Part shown: in pieces, positions 8,453-18,023 of the stretch
Layout: each line of letters begins with the position of its first letter
Position numbering within the stretch: position 1 is the stretch's first letter
DNA from: Sphingomonas taxi
GTDB lineage: Bacteria; Pseudomonadota; Alphaproteobacteria; Sphingomonadales; Sphingomonadaceae
Direction: 5' to 3'
Length of the DNA stretch: 64,000 nt
NCBI GenBank assembly: GCA_003240625.1
Contig: QFMX01000008.1
Span: forward strand, 248,001 to 312,000
Notes under the pieces: generated by a model
What the model was told of the DNA's origin: nothing
The model's database searches: none
What the model saw: only the letters and a program-made list of their open reading frames with translations
Made by a program: the position numbers and the translations under genes

Positions 8453-8830
8453 ATGCCCCTTCTTCTTGCCGTAGCGCTCGCCGCCTCCCCCACCCTCGCG
8501 CAGATGAAGTGGGAGCGGCGCGTACTAATTGTTGCCGCCGCCTCCGGCGAAAACGCGGCGCTTGCCGAGCAACGACGCATCCTCGCCGACTGGAAGGCTA
8601 ACAGCGACGACCGTGACCTCACTGTCGTCGAAGTGATCGGCGACCGGGTCAGTGGTGCGGGCGACACGGCCGCTTCGATCCGCCGCAAATACCGCCTCCG
8701 CGCGCCCTTCACCGCGATCCTGATCGGCAAAGATGGCGGCGAGAAACTACGCAGCGCGAGGCCCTTCGCCGCTGCCGCTCTCGAGCAGACGATCGACGCG
8801 ATGCCGATGCGCAGGGCCGGTCAGCGATAG
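8453..8830 (+). CDS. DUF4174 domain-containing secreted protein
   Basis: A 125-residue protein with a short hydrophobic leader (MPLLLAVALAASPTLAQ) that looks like a signal peptide. The rest is a thioredoxin-like DUF4174 domain: WERRVLIVAAASGE near the start, DRDLTVVEVIGD in the middle, and YRLRAPFTAILIGKDGGEKLR late. In this family the last segment corresponds to a strand-helix pair of a thioredoxin-like fold, but no CxxC redox pair is present, so no redox activity is implied. The role is unknown. It lies between pgi and gor on the same strand. Confidence 0.8.
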   Translation: MPLLLAVALAASPTLAQMKWERRVLIVAAASGENAALAEQRRILADWKANSDDRDLTVVEVIGDRVSGAGDTAASIRRKYRLRAPFTAILIGKDGGEKLRSARPFAAAALEQTIDAMPMRRAGQR

Positions 8831-8936
8831 AGCCGACCGATCAGCGTGATCGCCGCGCCGGGGTTGTGGCGTCGCGCGCCCTGCCCCAGATGGCATGCAA
8901 AGCCGCTCGGCGGCGCGTGACCTGCAAGGACTGCCT

Positions 8937-10292
8937 GTGACCGATACCCAATTCGACTATGACCTCTTCGTCATCGGCGCAGGCTCGGGCGGTACGCGCG
9001 CCTCACGGGTTGCCGCTGCGCACGGCGCACGCGTCGCGGTCGCGGAGGAGTACCGCGTCGGCGGGACCTGCGTCATCCGGGGCTGCGTGCCCAAGAAACT
9101 CCTCATCTACGGCGCGCATTTCGCCGAGGATCTGAAGGATGCGAAGCGGTTCGGCTGGCAGGTGCCCGACGATTGCGCATTCAGCTGGCCGACGTTGCGC
9201 GACAACGTGATGGAGGAGGTGGACCGGATCAACGGCGCCTACACCACCACGCTCCAGAACAATCACGTCGACATCATCCACCAGCGCGCGGTCGTCTCCG
9301 GTCCCAACGAAGTTACGCTCGCCGACGGGACCGTGAAGACCGCGGCGAAGATCCTGATCGCGGTCGGCGCGCATCCGCTGACCCCCGAGTTCCCCGGCTC
9401 GGAGCACGGCATCACTTCGAACGAGGTCTTCCATCTCGACGACGTGCCGAAGCGCGTGCTGATTGCGGGCGCGGGCTATATCGCCAACGAGTTCGCCGGG
9501 ATCTTCCACCAGTTCGGGGCGCACGTCACGCTGGTCAACCGTACCGACGTGATCCTGCGCGGCTATGACGAATCGATCCGCGACCGCCTGCTCCAGATCT
9601 CGATGAGCAAGGGCATCGATTTCCGCTTCAACGCGGCGTTCGAGAGCATTGAAAAGGATTCGAACGGCTGCCTGACGGTCAGGATGAGCGGGCATGAGCC
9701 GATCACGGTCGACCTCGTAATGTTCGCCACGGGCCGCCTGCCGAATACCAAGGGCCTCGGGCTCGAAACCGCAGGCGTCGAGCTCGATGCTGTAGGCGCG
9801 GTAATCGTCGACGAGGACAATAAGTCGAGCTGCGACTCGATCTTCGCGGTTGGCGACGTCACCAACCGGATCCAGCTGACCCCGGTCGCGATCCGCGAGG
9901 GACAGGCGTTCGCCGACACCTTTTTCGGCAACAAGCCGACGCGCGTCGATTACGCCAACGTCCCCGCCGCCGTGTTCAGCCACCCGCCGATGGCCGGCGT
10001 CGGCATGACCGAGTCGCAGGCCAAGCAGGCGCTGGGATCGGTGAAGGTCTATACGTCCGATTTCCGGCCGATGAAGAACGTGCTGGCAGGCCGCAACGAG
10101 CGCTCGCTCTACAAGATGATCTGCGATGGCGAGACCGACCGGGTGGTGGGCATCCACATGATCGGGCCGGACTGCCCCGAGATCCTGCAATCGGCGGCGG
10201 TGGCGGTGAAGGCCGGGCTGACCAAGGCGGACTTCGACGCGACCGTCGCGCTGCATCCGACGATGGCCGAAGAACTGGTGCTGATGAAGTAA
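8937..10292 (+). CDS. gor: Glutathione-disulfide reductase
   Basis: The enzyme reduces oxidised glutathione with NADPH and FAD. A GTG at 8937 gives 451 residues, and an AAGGA ribosome binding site at 8926-8930 with 6-nt spacing supports it over the ATG at 8895. The FAD-binding motif (DLFVIGAGSGGTRASR), the redox-active cysteines in GGTCVIRGCVPKK, an NAD(P)-binding segment (VLIAGAGYIANEFAG) and the C-terminal dimer-interface His-Glu pair (LHPTMAEELV) are all present. The length and the GCVPKK form mark glutathione reductase rather than lipoamide dehydrogenase. Confidence 0.94.
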   Translation: MTDTQFDYDLFVIGAGSGGTRASRVAAAHGARVAVAEEYRVGGTCVIRGCVPKKLLIYGAHFAEDLKDAKRFGWQVPDDCAFSWPTLRDNVMEEVDRINGAYTTTLQNNHVDIIHQRAVVSGPNEVTLADGTVKTAAKILIAVGAHPLTPEFPGSEHGITSNEVFHLDDVPKRVLIAGAGYIANEFAGIFHQFGAHVTLVNRTDVILRGYDESIRDRLLQISMSKGIDFRFNAAFESIEKDSNGCLTVRMSGHEPITVDLVMFATGRLPNTKGLGLETAGVELDAVGAVIVDEDNKSSCDSIFAVGDVTNRIQLTPVAIREGQAFADTFFGNKPTRVDYANVPAAVFSHPPMAGVGMTESQAKQALGSVKVYTSDFRPMKNVLAGRNERSLYKMICDGETDRVVGIHMIGPDCPEILQSAAVAVKAGLTKADFDATVALHPTMAEELVLMK

Positions 10293-10759
10293 GACGCGGA
10301 TTTCGCGCCGAAAAAACAACGATCTTTCTGGGCACAACATCGCCCAGATGGGGCTTGGCGCCGCTACGAACACGCCACGTTCGCAGCGGCTGCAACGAAA
10401 TATTCCAGCCGCAATTCGCAGCGCGTCGACTGCCGGAACAGCGCCATTACTGTCGAATGCGACGCGGCAAACATGGATTGTGGCGATAATGACACGGACT
10501 GTCGCCGAATCGGTCCTTTGCGCGGACAGGCCATTGGCAGGCATCGGAAACCGGGCGTAGAGGCTCCCTCCGGCGGCCATGCAAACATGCGTGCTGCCCA
10601 GCCGACTCCATCGGGAGCGGTTAATGGAGAGGTCCAGGGCATGGGGTCGCGACCGTCGCGAGCATCACGATCGGGCGCTGCCATGGCTTCGGGCAGAACC
10701 GCCACGATCGTGCCCAGGCCATTTGCCGATCCGCGATCCAACGCAGGGGACTATTCGAC
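10293..10759. other. Intergenic region of 467 bp without a convincing gene
   Basis: Short open frames occur on both strands but none has family features or a good start context. None of the window's repeat families is present. It probably holds the promoter and leader of the large TonB-dependent receptor that follows. Confidence 0.5.
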
Positions 10760-13717
10760 ATGAAGACCATGATGGTCGCGGCGCTGCGCGCTGCGCTGGT
10801 GACGACGACGATCCTCGGATCGGCTGCTGCCCTCACGACAGCCGCGACCGCCCAGACGACGACCGCCGCGATCCGCGGGCAGGTCCGCGATGCAGCGGGC
10901 GCGGCAGTGGCAGGCGCGACCGTGGTGGCGGTCAATGACGGGACGAACCAGACCTTCCGCGCGACCACCAGCGCGACGGGCAGCTATGTGCTGAACGGTC
11001 TGCGCCCCGCTACCTACACCATCACGTTCACGGGTCCCGACGGCAAAATTTCGGCGCAGCGTATCTCGGTCGGCGTCGGCCAGTCCGCGACGCTCGACGC
11101 CGTGCTCGCGGCACCGACCGCGGCGGCCCCTGCGGCCGGCGCGACTGCCGAGGGCGGCACGACTACCGGTGGCGCTGGTGAGGGCGGAGAGATCGTCGTC
11201 ACCGCGGGCAAGCTGGTCGAGACCAAGACCTCCGAAGTCGCCACCAACGTCAGCCAGGCCCAGATCCGCATCCTGCCGCAGGGCGATCGCAACTTCCTGA
11301 CGTTCGCCGCGCTCGCGCCGGGTGTCCGCTACAACGACAGCGAGACCAACAAGGGCATCACCGCAGGCGCCTCGCCCGCGAGCCAGGTCAACGTCTTCAT
11401 CGACGGCACCAGCCTGAAGAGCCAGACGCTGGGCGGCATCGCTGGCCAGACCGACAGCCGCGGCAACCCGTTCGGGCAGCTCGCGGTCGGCGAATTCCGC
11501 GTGCTGACGCAGAACTACAAGGCCGAATACGAGCAAGCCGGGTCGGCGATCATCACCGCGATCACCAAATCGGGCACCAACGATTTCCACGGCGAGATGT
11601 TCGGCCAGTATACCGACCGCAGCCTGACCGCCGCCAGCATCATCGACGAGCGCGCCGGTCGCGGCAAACCGAAGTTCGAGCGCAAGCAATACGGCATCTC
11701 GCTCGGTGGCCCGATCATCAAGGACAAGCTGTTCTTCTTCGGCGCGTACGAAGGCAACGACCAGGATCGCGCGTCGAGCGTGACAGTCGGCAATCGCAAC
11801 CCCGAGAACCTCGCGCGCTTCGGCCAGTATGAGGGCACGTATATCAGCCCGTATCGCGGCGATTTCTACTTCGGCAAGCTGACCTTCACGCCCGACGAGC
11901 GCCAGGTGTTCGACCTGTCGTTCAGCCGCCGCGAGGAAACCGACGTGTCCGGGTTCGGCGCCAATTTCGGCTCGCCCAACATCGCGTATTCGGCGGCGGT
12001 CAACAAGATCAACAAGACCGACACCTACACGTACAAATGGACCTATACCGGCGACAGTTTCGTCAACGAATTCAACGCGACCTATCTCGACACGGTCTAC
12101 AACCCGTCGTCGCTCAACCCCGACGACCCGAGCTTCGAATATCAGGGCGTCATCACCTTCGGCGGCAAGGACTCAACGCAGCGGATCAGCCAGCAAAGCT
12201 ACACGCTGCGCGACGATTTTACGTATAACGGCCTCGACAACCACGTCATCAAGGGCGGTATCCGGTTCGCGTTCCAGGATTACGACTTCACCAAGAACTT
12301 CTTCGTGCAGCCGCGGTACTTCTACCAGAACGATGCCACCAAGGGGCTCGATTTCAGCTTCCCGGCGACCGCGCAGATCGGTGTCGGCAACCCGCAGATC
12401 ATCGCCTCCAATTCGCAGCTCGGCATGTATCTGCAGGACGACTGGGATATCACGAGCAAGTTGCAGCTGAATCTCGGCCTGCGCTGGGATTACGAAAGCA
12501 ACCTGTTCAACAACAAGTATCGCACGCCAGCCGCCGCGGTCGCAACATTGAGCGCGCTGCCAAAAACCGATTATTTCGATCCGGCGGACTATATCACCGA
12601 CGGCACCGATCGCCCGGCGCGCAAGGACATGTTCCAGCCGCGGATCGGCTTCAGCTACGACTTCAACGACGACCAGCGGACTGTCCTGTTCGGCGGCTAC
12701 GGCAAGTATTTCGACCGCAACGTGTTCAACAACACGCTCGACGAGCAATTCCGCCTGCAATACCAGACCGGCGTCTTCTACTTCTCGCGCGACGGCCAGC
12801 CGCGCGACGGCAATCCGACGGTGGTGTGGAACGACAGCTATCTGACGCGCGACGGCCTGCTCGCGCTGCGCCAGACCGCGCAGACCGGCCAGCCCGAGCT
12901 GTTTGCCGTGAAAAACAATGCGAAGGCACCGTCGACCGACCAGTTCAGTCTTGGCCTGCGCCAGAAGTTCGGCGTTTTCCGCGCATCGGTCACGGGGTCG
13001 TACGTCCGCGGGCAGAACGGCTACACGCACCTGTTCGCGACGCGCAATGCGGACGGATCGTGCTGCGACACGACGATCCCGCGCGCAAACGGCTTCAGCA
13101 ACGTGCTGATCGGCTATGACGGCCTGCGGACGCGCTACAAGGCGCTGCTGGTGACGATCGACAAGGATTACACCGTGTCGTCGGGCTGGGGCTTCAATCT
13201 GGCCTATACGCTGTCGAAGGCGGAGCAGGACGGCGGCGATCTGTTCAGCCTCGATGAGGTGACGCCGCGCGCCTATGGCTGGCGCCCGATCGCGGGCCAG
13301 GACGAGCGCCACCGGTTCGTGATCTCCGGCATCGCCGATCTGCCGCTGGGCTTCCAGTTCTCGACGCTGACGACGCTGGGCAGCGGCACCGCGTTCCAGG
13401 TGTTCGACCAGTCGGCCGGCACCAGCGTCAACCAGCAGGTGACGCGGTCGTTGTATCGTCCGAAGAATTGCCTCGGCAGCGTGTTCGCGTTCTGCGAGGT
13501 CAATCTGACGCTGCAGAACAACATCAAGGTGTTCAACACGCACAACATCAACGTCGCCGTCGACCTGCTCAACGCCTTCAACAACAAGAACTATGACGGC
13601 TATGCGAGCTATCTGGGCGTCGGTCAAAGCTATACGTTCGACCCTGCGTCCAACATACCGGCGAACCTCCTGACCCTGCCCCGCCGCTTCCAGTTCAGGG
13701 TCGGATATCGTTTCTGA
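10760..13717 (+). CDS. TonB-dependent receptor, Oar-like, with N-terminal carboxypeptidase-regulatory-like domain
   Basis: This 985-residue outer-membrane receptor has a signal peptide ending near TAATAQ. A CarboxypepD_reg-like Ig fold follows at about residues 35-115 (AIRGQVRDAAGAAVAGATVV, then SYVLNGLRPATYTI). Next come a TonB box (GEIVVTAGK), a plug domain and a long barrel ending in RFQFRVGYRF, whose terminal Phe suits BAM insertion. Proteins of this Oar type are common in sphingomonads and are mostly linked to uptake of glycans or large nutrients. The next gene, a putative beta-glucanase, supports a saccharide substrate; that is inference. Confidence 0.9.
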   Translation: MKTMMVAALRAALVTTTILGSAAALTTAATAQTTTAAIRGQVRDAAGAAVAGATVVAVNDGTNQTFRATTSATGSYVLNGLRPATYTITFTGPDGKISAQRISVGVGQSATLDAVLAAPTAAAPAAGATAEGGTTTGGAGEGGEIVVTAGKLVETKTSEVATNVSQAQIRILPQGDRNFLTFAALAPGVRYNDSETNKGITAGASPASQVNVFIDGTSLKSQTLGGIAGQTDSRGNPFGQLAVGEFRVLTQNYKAEYEQAGSAIITAITKSGTNDFHGEMFGQYTDRSLTAASIIDERAGRGKPKFERKQYGISLGGPIIKDKLFFFGAYEGNDQDRASSVTVGNRNPENLARFGQYEGTYISPYRGDFYFGKLTFTPDERQVFDLSFSRREETDVSGFGANFGSPNIAYSAAVNKINKTDTYTYKWTYTGDSFVNEFNATYLDTVYNPSSLNPDDPSFEYQGVITFGGKDSTQRISQQSYTLRDDFTYNGLDNHVIKGGIRFAFQDYDFTKNFFVQPRYFYQNDATKGLDFSFPATAQIGVGNPQIIASNSQLGMYLQDDWDITSKLQLNLGLRWDYESNLFNNKYRTPAAAVATLSALPKTDYFDPADYITDGTDRPARKDMFQPRIGFSYDFNDDQRTVLFGGYGKYFDRNVFNNTLDEQFRLQYQTGVFYFSRDGQPRDGNPTVVWNDSYLTRDGLLALRQTAQTGQPELFAVKNNAKAPSTDQFSLGLRQKFGVFRASVTGSYVRGQNGYTHLFATRNADGSCCDTTIPRANGFSNVLIGYDGLRTRYKALLVTIDKDYTVSSGWGFNLAYTLSKAEQDGGDLFSLDEVTPRAYGWRPIAGQDERHRFVISGIADLPLGFQFSTLTTLGSGTAFQVFDQSAGTSVNQQVTRSLYRPKNCLGSVFAFCEVNLTLQNNIKVFNTHNINVAVDLLNAFNNKNYDGYASYLGVGQSYTFDPASNIPANLLTLPRRFQFRVGYRF

Positions 13718-13784
13718 TGCGTTAATCGGCGGGCGGCCATGTTGGTCGCCTGCCGCCATCGGCGGTCCCCGATCAGGAGTATCC

Positions 13785-15245
13785 ATGCTCGATAGACGGC
13801 AGTTTCTGGGCACCGGCGCACTATCACTCGGTGGACTGACCGCAGGATGCACATCGGTCGGACGGCCGCTGGTCAAGGCGATCGAAACCGTCACGGGGAC
13901 CGCGCCGCCCGAACCGCCGCCCTCCGCCAACCCACTCATCGACAATCTGCAGGAGCGCGCGTTCCTGTATTTCTGGGACACGACCGATCCGGTGACCGGG
14001 CTCGCGCTCGATCGTTGGCCGACGCCCTCCTTCTCGTCGATCGCCGCGGTCGGGTTCGCGCTGACGGCGTATCCGATCGGCGTCGTCAACGGCTGGATCA
14101 CCCGCGAGCAGGCGCGCAAACGTACCCTGGCGACGATGGAGTTCTTTGCGATCGCACCGATGGGCCCCGAGCCGACCGGCAACAGCGGCTATAAGGGATT
14201 CTTCTACCACTTTCTCGGCATCACCAAGGGCCAGCGGTTCGCGCGCGCCGAGCTGTCGACGATCGATACCGCGTTACTGCTCGGCGGCATTTTGTTCGCG
14301 CAGAGCTGGTTCGATGGCGATCATCCCGAAGAACAGCGGATTCGCGCGCTGGCGGACCAGATCTATGGTGCGGTCGACTGGACGTGGATCACGCCACGTG
14401 CGCCGTTCCTGTCGATGGGCTGGCATCCAGAAAGCGGTTTCATCGCCAGCGACTGGAATATCTATAACGAGGGGATGCTGATGTATCTGCTCGCGCTGGG
14501 ATCGCCGACGCATCCGCTGCCGCCGTCGACCTGGGGCGCGCTGACCGCGAAGTTCGAGCCGTCGTGGAGCGGCGACCATCTCCATTACCCGCCGATGTTC
14601 GTGCATCAGTACAGCCATGTCTGGGTCGATTTCCGCGGCATCCGCGACGCGTATATCGCGACCAAGGACATCGATTATTTCGAGAACAGCCGGCGCGCGA
14701 CGATCGCGCAGCGCGACTATGCGATCGCCAACGGCGGCGCGAACGGACGCCAGTTCGCCGGCTATGGCCCCGACATCTGGGGACTGACCGCGTGCGACGG
14801 GCCCGGCGATTTCAAGGCGACGATCGCCGGTCGCCCGCGCGAGTTCTTCAGTTACTCCGAACGCGGCCCCGGCGCGCGCGACGACGGGACGCTGGCGCCG
14901 ACCGCCGCAGTCGGATCGATCGTGTTCGCGCCCGATCTCGTCATCCCGGCGATCACCGCGATGCACGACCGCTACGGCAAGGGGATCTACGGCAAATACG
15001 GCTTCTTCGACGCCTTCAACCCGACGCTGACCGAGATGGGCGAGCCGCTGAAGCATGGCCGGATCGTGCCCGGCGTGGGCTGGGTCGACGTCGATTATCT
15101 CGGTATCGATCAGGGACCGATCGTCGCGATGATCGAGAATTGGCGAACCGGCATGGTGTGGAACACGATGCGGCGTAACCCGCATATCCGCCGCGGGCTG
15201 GACCGTGCCGGATTCACCGGCGGCTGGCTCGCCCGAGTTCCCTGA
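13785..15245 (+). CDS. Putative glucanase of the glucoamylase-like family (GH144, COG5368)
   Basis: The 486-residue protein begins with a twin-Arg-like and lipobox leader (LDRRQFLGTGALSLGGLTAGC), so it is probably exported and lipid-anchored at Cys22. The body matches the glycoamylase-like domain: ERAFLYFWDTTDP near residue 57, SSIAAVGFALTAYPIG, the aromatic patch NSGYKGFFYHFL, and YNEGMLMYLLALGSPTHPL. Characterised GH144 members are endo-beta-1,2-glucanases, so hydrolysis of beta-1,2-glucan is a reasonable guess, but specificity cannot be read here. A ribosome binding site (CAGGAG) precedes the ATG. It follows the Oar-like receptor by 67 bp. Confidence 0.85.
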   Translation: MLDRRQFLGTGALSLGGLTAGCTSVGRPLVKAIETVTGTAPPEPPPSANPLIDNLQERAFLYFWDTTDPVTGLALDRWPTPSFSSIAAVGFALTAYPIGVVNGWITREQARKRTLATMEFFAIAPMGPEPTGNSGYKGFFYHFLGITKGQRFARAELSTIDTALLLGGILFAQSWFDGDHPEEQRIRALADQIYGAVDWTWITPRAPFLSMGWHPESGFIASDWNIYNEGMLMYLLALGSPTHPLPPSTWGALTAKFEPSWSGDHLHYPPMFVHQYSHVWVDFRGIRDAYIATKDIDYFENSRRATIAQRDYAIANGGANGRQFAGYGPDIWGLTACDGPGDFKATIAGRPREFFSYSERGPGARDDGTLAPTAAVGSIVFAPDLVIPAITAMHDRYGKGIYGKYGFFDAFNPTLTEMGEPLKHGRIVPGVGWVDVDYLGIDQGPIVAMIENWRTGMVWNTMRRNPHIRRGLDRAGFTGGWLARVP

Positions 15246-15310
15246 GGGCTTTCCCCGCAACGCCGGAACGCCTAGAGCATCGACATACCCGATCCTCGAA
15301 AGGTTCCAGC

Positions 15311-16507
15311 ATGCGTGAAGCCGCTATCGTCTCGACCGCCCGTACCGCTATCGGCAAAGCGTATCGCGGCGCTTTCAACGCGACCGAGGCGCCAGTGCTG
15401 GCGGGGCACGTGATGAACGCGGTGGTCGAGCGCGCGGGGATCGATCCGGCGCGGATCGACGAGGTGTTCTGGGGCGTCGGCAATCAATGGGGTACGCAGG
15501 GCGGCAACGCCGGGCGGATGGCGATCTTTGCGGGTGGGCTGCCGGAGTCGGTGCCGGCGTTCACGCTCGACCGGAAGTGCGGATCGGGGCTGACCGCAGT
15601 GGCGCTCGCGGCGCGGACGATCATCTGCGACGAAGCCGACGTCGCGCTCGCGGGCGGGATGGAGTCGATCAGCTACACCGTGACCAAGGACGCGCCGCGG
15701 TTCGTCAATGCGAGCGTCGTTGCGAAGGAGCCCGCGGCGTATATCTCGATGATCGAGACCGCGGAGATCGTCGCGGAGAAATACGGGATCAGTCGCGAGG
15801 CGCAGGACGAATATGCCGCTATGAGCCAGCAGCGCGCGGCGGCGGGGCTGGCCAGCGGGGCGTTTGTCGAGGAGATCGTGCCGATCACGGTCGAGAAGGC
15901 GCTGTTCGACAAGCAGGGCGCGCATGCCGGGATCGAGAGCGTCACCTTGTCTCAGGATGAGGGCATTCGCGCGGGCACCACGCTGGAGGGTCTGGGCGGG
16001 TTGAAGACGGTATGGCCGGGCGGTGAGTTCTCCGGACCGGGATCGAGCGTGACCGCCGGCAATGCGAGCCAGCTATCGGACGGGGCTTCGGCGCAGTTGC
16101 TGATGGATCGCAAGACCGCCGAGGCCGAGGGTAACGACATCCTCGGCATCTATCGCGGGTTCCAGGCGGCGGGGTGCAGCCCGGCGGAGATGGGGATCGG
16201 GCCGGTGTTCGCGATCCCGAAGCTGTTGGAGCGCGCTGGGTTGTCGGTGGGCGATATCGGGCTTTGGGAGCTGAACGAGGCGTTCGCGTCGCAGTGCCTG
16301 TATTGCCGCGATTTTCTGGGGATCGATCCGGAGAAGTATAACGTCAATGGCGGCGCGATCGCGGTCGGTCACCCGTTCGGGATGACGGGGTCGCGGCTGG
16401 TCGGGCATGCGTTGATAGAGGGGCGCAAGCGCGGCGTGCGGTATGTGGTGGTGTCGATGTGCACCGCTGGCGGGATGGGCGCGGCGGGGTTGTTCGAGAT
16501 CGTTTGA
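15311..16507 (+). CDS. Acetyl-CoA C-acyltransferase (thiolase)
   Basis: Thiolases cleave 3-ketoacyl-CoA or condense acetyl-CoA. The nucleophilic Cys90 is in LDRKCGSGLTAV. The second active-site block holds NVNGGAIAVGHPFGMTG (His), and the last holds SMCTAGGMGAAG (second Cys). The length of 398 residues is typical. Whether it serves beta-oxidation or acetoacetyl-CoA metabolism is not decidable. The adjacent branched-chain oxoacid dehydrogenase cluster on the other strand suggests acyl-CoA degradation. A family C repeat separates the convergent gene ends. Confidence 0.93.
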   Translation: MREAAIVSTARTAIGKAYRGAFNATEAPVLAGHVMNAVVERAGIDPARIDEVFWGVGNQWGTQGGNAGRMAIFAGGLPESVPAFTLDRKCGSGLTAVALAARTIICDEADVALAGGMESISYTVTKDAPRFVNASVVAKEPAAYISMIETAEIVAEKYGISREAQDEYAAMSQQRAAAGLASGAFVEEIVPITVEKALFDKQGAHAGIESVTLSQDEGIRAGTTLEGLGGLKTVWPGGEFSGPGSSVTAGNASQLSDGASAQLLMDRKTAEAEGNDILGIYRGFQAAGCSPAEMGIGPVFAIPKLLERAGLSVGDIGLWELNEAFASQCLYCRDFLGIDPEKYNVNGGAIAVGHPFGMTGSRLVGHALIEGRKRGVRYVVVSMCTAGGMGAAGLFEIV

Positions 16508-16516
16508 TCTTCCTTG

Positions 16517-16625
16517 CCCCTCCCTGGAAGGGAGGGGGTGGGGTGGGTCGGCTTCCGTACCACCGAACCGTCGCGACCAAGGCCGGCCGACCCACCCCCG
16601 GCCCCTCCCTTTCAGGGAGGGGGGG
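16517..16625. repeat. Family C palindromic repeat unit (C1)
   Basis: Arms of the CCCCTCCCTGGAAGGGAGGG / CCCCTCCCTTTCAGGGAGGG type flank GGGTGGGTCGGCTTCCG and its inverted partner. It lies between two convergent genes. Confidence 0.82.
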
Positions 16626-16643
16626 AAGGGAGCGTTTTCGGGC

Positions 16644-18023
16644 TTAGTCGGCGAACAAGAGGACGGGGGTTTCGAGATATTTCTTGAGGCCCTGGACGAA
16701 GCTGGCCGCGTCCCAGCCGTCGACGACGCGATGGTCGCAGCTGATCGACAGGTTCATGAGCTTGGCGCGAACGATTTCGTCGCCCCCCCTCCCATCAGAA
16801 CGGAAGACCGGGCGTTCGACGATCTTGTTGGGGCCGATGATCGCGACTTCGGGGCGGTTGATGACCGGCGTGGTCGCGATGCCGCCGAGGGGGCCAAGCG
16901 AGGTTACGGTGATCGTGCCGCCGCCCATTTCGCTGGGGGCTAGCTTGCCGGCGCGGGCGGCTTCGGCGAGGCGGGTGATCTCGGTGGCGAGCTGCCAGAC
17001 GTTGCGGTCCTGGGCGTCGCGGATCACGGGGACGGTGAGCCCCGCGTCGGTCTGCGCGGCCATGCCGAGGTGGATGGCGCCGTGCCGCGTGACCACGCCC
17101 GCCTCGTCGTCGTAGCGCGCGTTGAGCATCGGGAAGTCTGGGATCGTCTTGCAGATCGCGACGATCATCAGCGGGAGCATGGTGAGCTTGGGACGGCCGC
17201 CGCGGTTGGCGTTGAGGTCGGCGCGCATCGCCTCCAGGGCGGTGACGTCGATCTCGTCGACATAGGTGAAGTGCGGGATCGCGCGCTTCGACGCGGCCAT
17301 GTTCTCGGCGATGCGACGGCGCATGCCGATGACTTTTATGGGCTGGTCTTCGCGGGCGCGCGACGCGTGCGGGGAGTGGTAGCCCTCGCCCGAGCCGTAG
17401 CGGAGATAGGCGTCGAGGTCGGCGTGGCGGACTCGGTCGGAGTCGGTCTTTACCGAAGCGAGGTCGATGCCGAGGTCGCGGGCGCGGGCGCGAACTGCGG
17501 GGGATGCTAGCGCGTGGGGCTTGTGCTCGGTTTCAGCCTCGGAAACGGCGTGCGCCTTCTGCTCCCTCTCCACTGCGGGGAGAGGGCTGGGGTGAGGAGT
17601 TGGGGCAGTTGCCGGCGTTTCCGCCTGGGGCTGCCCCTCACCCCGACCCTCTCCCCGGAGGGGAGAGGGAGGTGTTTCCACCACCTCTTCGACACCCGGG
17701 TTCTCGGCTTCGTATTGTTCGGCGGTTTCGGCCTGGGCCGAGGTCAGCGGCGCGGCAACGACTTCGTCTGCCACCTCCACCGCATCCGTTTCGATCACCA
17801 CCAGCGCGGCGCCGATCGACACCTGGTCGCCGACCTCGCCTGCAAGTTCGACGACGACGCCGGTCACCGGCGACTCCATCTCGACGGTGGCCTTGTCGGT
17901 CATCATGTCGGCGATCGGCGTATCTTCCTCGACGCGGTCGCCGATGGCGACGTGCCATGCGACGATCTCGGCTTCGGAGATGCCTTCGCCGATGTCCGGC
18001 AGCTTGAAGGTGAAGCGGGCCAT
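16644..18023 (-). CDS. bkdB: Branched-chain 2-oxoacid dehydrogenase E2 (lipoamide acyltransferase)
   Basis: E2 transfers the acyl group from lipoate to CoA. The 459 residues hold a lipoyl domain (residues 1-80, lipoylated Lys in MTDKATVEM), an Ala/Pro/Glu-rich linker, a peripheral subunit-binding domain (ALASPAVRARARDLGIDLASV) and the catalytic acyltransferase domain ending with the SCDHRVVDGWDAA motif. The start at 18023 overlaps the E1beta stop (TAATG). The linker contains PPSPLRGEGRGEG and PHPSPLPAVERE, the translated arms of a palindromic repeat at 17562-17670, so an element has been accommodated in frame. No E3 gene is in the window. Confidence 0.93.
   Translation of the reverse strand: MARFTFKLPDIGEGISEAEIVAWHVAIGDRVEEDTPIADMMTDKATVEMESPVTGVVVELAGEVGDQVSIGAALVVIETDAVEVADEVVAAPLTSAQAETAEQYEAENPGVEEVVETPPSPLRGEGRGEGQPQAETPATAPTPHPSPLPAVEREQKAHAVSEAETEHKPHALASPAVRARARDLGIDLASVKTDSDRVRHADLDAYLRYGSGEGYHSPHASRAREDQPIKVIGMRRRIAENMAASKRAIPHFTYVDEIDVTALEAMRADLNANRGGRPKLTMLPLMIVAICKTIPDFPMLNARYDDEAGVVTRHGAIHLGMAAQTDAGLTVPVIRDAQDRNVWQLATEITRLAEAARAGKLAPSEMGGGTITVTSLGPLGGIATTPVINRPEVAIIGPNKIVERPVFRSDGRGGDEIVRAKLMNLSISCDHRVVDGWDAASFVQGLKKYLETPVLLFAD
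17562..17670. repeat. Palindromic repeat inside the E2 coding sequence (family G)
   Basis: Arms CTCCCTCTCCACTGCGGGGA and CTCTCCCCGGAGGGGAGAGG are inverted around about 70 bp. The unit resembles the intergenic elements in size and layout but is read through in frame in the E2 linker. Confidence 0.8.

Noticed and set aside
6748..8730. 660-codon open frame on the minus strand opposite pgi
   Set aside because: It is a high-G+C antisense shadow with Arg/Gln/His-rich composition and no family features. pgi on the plus strand is clear.
10364..10741. 125-codon minus-strand open frame in the gap before the Oar-like receptor
   Set aside because: No domain, no signal peptide, poor start context and biased composition, so probably not a gene.
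12173..14182. 669-codon open frame on the minus strand opposite the Oar-like receptor and glucanase
   Set aside because: Antisense shadow of two well-supported genes. Its composition is unlike a protein and there is no plausible start context.
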